From positions 84,932 to 148,931 of the forward strand of contig JALCNW010000002.1 of NCBI GenBank assembly GCA_022649305.1: DNA of 64,000 nucleotides. The letters are read 5' to 3'. Positions 63,119-64,000 of the stretch are shown one piece after another. The stretch's first letter is position 1. Each line of letters starts with the position of its first letter. The notes under the pieces are model-generated. The model made no database searches and was not told where the DNA came from. It worked only from the letters and a program-made list of their open reading frames with translations. The stretch comes from Enterobacter sp. Lineage in GTDB: Bacteria > Pseudomonadota > Gammaproteobacteria > Enterobacterales > Enterobacteriaceae. Made by a program: the position numbers and the translations under genes.

Positions 63119-63566
63119 AAATTATCAATCAGTAAATTTACATGTTCGAATAGCTTTAATGCTTGATGCGCCAGCAAGTCTTACTGTTTCATTTATTGAC
63201 TTTCCGTTTCTGAAAGGATTGATTGTCTCTTTTTTACTTGTTGGATTTATTTTTAATCTGATAATTGTTTTGACATGCAAAAAAAATGTCGTTTCTTTAT
63301 TCCGGGTGTGTGAGTCATTCGCATTTTTCTTGACAAGATATCCGCAAGTACTGCTGCCAGTGGGGAGTCTGGAGTTGCTGTACATGATGATGGGTGAGTT
63401 TTACCCGACATGTACGGGTAACTCGCAGTTCCCCACCCATGATAGTTTATAAAGTTATTAATGAATCAAAAATAAAAACCTTCAGCATGTAATATTGATA
63501 TTAATATCTTTGACCGCGTCAATATCCATACCTGTAAAATCAGGGGGCAGTATTACCCCGAACTAT
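63119..63566. other. Mostly gene-free gap with a nested hairpin
   Basis: A short plus-strand ORF (best start ATG 63159, ending 63452) would encode a small membrane protein (GLIVSFLLVGFIFNLIIVL), but no ribosome site supports it. A nested hairpin at 63390-63440 overlaps its 3' end. Confidence 0.4.
63390..63440. repeat. Nested hairpin
   Basis: ATGGGTG...CACCCAT encloses GAGTT...AACTC, which encloses ACCCG-acatgta-CGGGT. The total length is 51 nt with small bulges. Confidence 0.7.
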
Positions 63567-63773
63567 TTATTTCGGCAGGATTTCTGCTGTGATATGTACT
63601 TTATTTCCCATGCGGGCTTCGGTAATTTTATAATACCTGTCACCCTGCTTGTCAGCCTGCTGGCGAATTTTTTCTTCCGTCTGCTCCAGTGTATCGCCTG
63701 TTGCCGTCACGGTTTGAGCACAGACTGAAAAAGGCAGGATTATAGAGAGGAATAACGTCATGATATTTTTCAT
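63567..63773 (-). CDS. Small secreted DUF1471 (YdgH/BhsA/McbA-like) protein
   Basis: 68 aa. The signal peptide (MKNIMTLFLSIILPFSVCAQ) is followed by one domain with a helix (TLEQTEEKIRQQADKQGDRY) and a strand end (YYKITEARMGNKVHITAEIL), which fits the DUF1471 family of small periplasmic stress and biofilm proteins such as BhsA and McbA. It is a little shorter than BhsA. AAGGGATT precedes the start. Confidence 0.78.
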   Translation of the reverse strand: MKNIMTLFLSIILPFSVCAQTVTATGDTLEQTEEKIRQQADKQGDRYYKITEARMGNKVHITAEILPK

Positions 63774-63897
63774 TGATAATCCCTTAATTAATAATTAAAT
63801 GGATGACTTAAGCCAGGCTGCGATATTCTGGGTAATGCTGTCAACCTGTTGATGACTATTTTAATCTGTAGTCATTCAATCCTTGTAACATCAGGAT

Positions 63898-64000
63898 TGG
63901 ATTGGCCCCTATATTTCCATACACTTTTTATCACTTAACCCATGACTGGTTCGTCGCCGCAGATATTCCCGTGGCGAACGATACCCCAGTGCACTATGCG
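63898..64000 (-). mobile_element. IS2-like insertion sequence, right end, cut by the window edge
   Basis: The terminal sequence TGGATTGGCCCCTATATTTC is nearly that of the IS2 right inverted repeat (TGGATTTGCCCC...), and the following bases track IS2. OrfB reads toward this end, as in IS2. The element extends to the right. Confidence 0.88.
63909..64000 (-). CDS. IS2-like transposase OrfB, C-terminal end
   Basis: The last ~30 codons (HSALGYRSPREYLRRR, then GLSDKKCMEI and stop) of an IS3-family, IS2-group OrfB. The gene continues beyond the right edge. Confidence 0.85.
   Translation of the reverse strand, partial: HSALGYRSPREYLRRRTSHGLSDKKCMEI

Noticed and set aside
63159-63452. Possible small membrane protein
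   Set aside because: One hydrophobic segment but no start signal, and its end lies in a hairpin. Mentioned in the gap entry only.

Overview
The window is enterobacterial. It opens in chromosomal backbone: the 3' end of proP, a csgD-like regulator, a membrane protein of unknown function, yjdF, an autotransporter gene and part of a type VI secretion (T6SS) locus. At about 15.4 kb it enters a large integrative and conjugative element (ICE) of the SPI-7/PAPI-1/PFGI-1 type inserted in a tRNA-Phe gene. The backbone genes and their base composition fit the Enterobacter/Citrobacter/Lelliottia group; I cannot fix the genus from the sequence alone.

Layout. (1) 1-8.1 kb: proP end, CsgD-like LuxR regulator, a membrane protein with a papain-like tail, yjdF, a 1015-aa autotransporter with a PPVVT-repeat linker, and a lipoprotein alpha/beta hydrolase. 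(2) 8.6-15.3 kb: a gutted T6SS cluster. tssB and tssC are intact. tssK then runs out of frame into the 3' part of tssG, so tssL, hcp, tssH, tssI, tssM and tssF are absent here. tssJ, tssE, an unknown gene and a tssA-like gene follow. (3) 15.40-15.45 kb: 49 nt of the tRNA-Phe 3' end on the minus strand, the left attachment site. (4) 15.5-27.6 kb: ICE replication and maintenance genes (parA, dnaB-like, parB, DUF2786, DUF2857, STY4528-like, TIGR03761, lipoprotein, topB, structured RNA, DUF3577, ssb). (5) 28.3-44.6 kb: conjugation genes of the G-type (PFGI-1/ICEHin1056) type IV secretion system: PilL-like lipoprotein, lytic transglycosylase, TraD coupling protein, RAQPRD protein, VirB4-like ATPase and others. 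The type IVB pilus operon that follows pilL in SPI-7 is missing. (6) 44.7-52.6 kb: a cargo insertion carrying a probable defence operon of six genes in translational contact: ribbon-helix-helix regulator, D12-class adenine methylase, large N6-adenine methylase, unknown 190-aa protein, McrB-like AAA+ NTPase and McrC-like nuclease. (7) 52.6-57.3 kb: the conjugation genes resume (PFL_4709/4710/4711 families, TraG-like). (8) 57.4-63.8 kb: accessory end with a LexA-box umuDC pair, a second copy of the ICE lipoprotein, a frameshifted CPBP protease, a second orphan copy of the structured RNA with a tandem hairpin, a large inverted repeat, an integrase-domain protein and a DUF1471 protein. (9) 63.9 kb to the edge: one end of an IS2-like element. 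The relaxase, the main integrase and the other attachment site must lie beyond the right edge.

The most interesting items are the McrBC-plus-two-methylases operon, which resembles the LlaI/LlaJI idea of a GTP-dependent restriction complex with dedicated methylases but has a different gene set; the duplicated structured RNA, with visible compensatory base changes, upstream of the DUF3577-ssb genes; and the tssK-tssG deletion junction that has hollowed out the T6SS. Coordinates and motifs were read by eye from the sequence and ORF track. Family names come from memory and were not searched.
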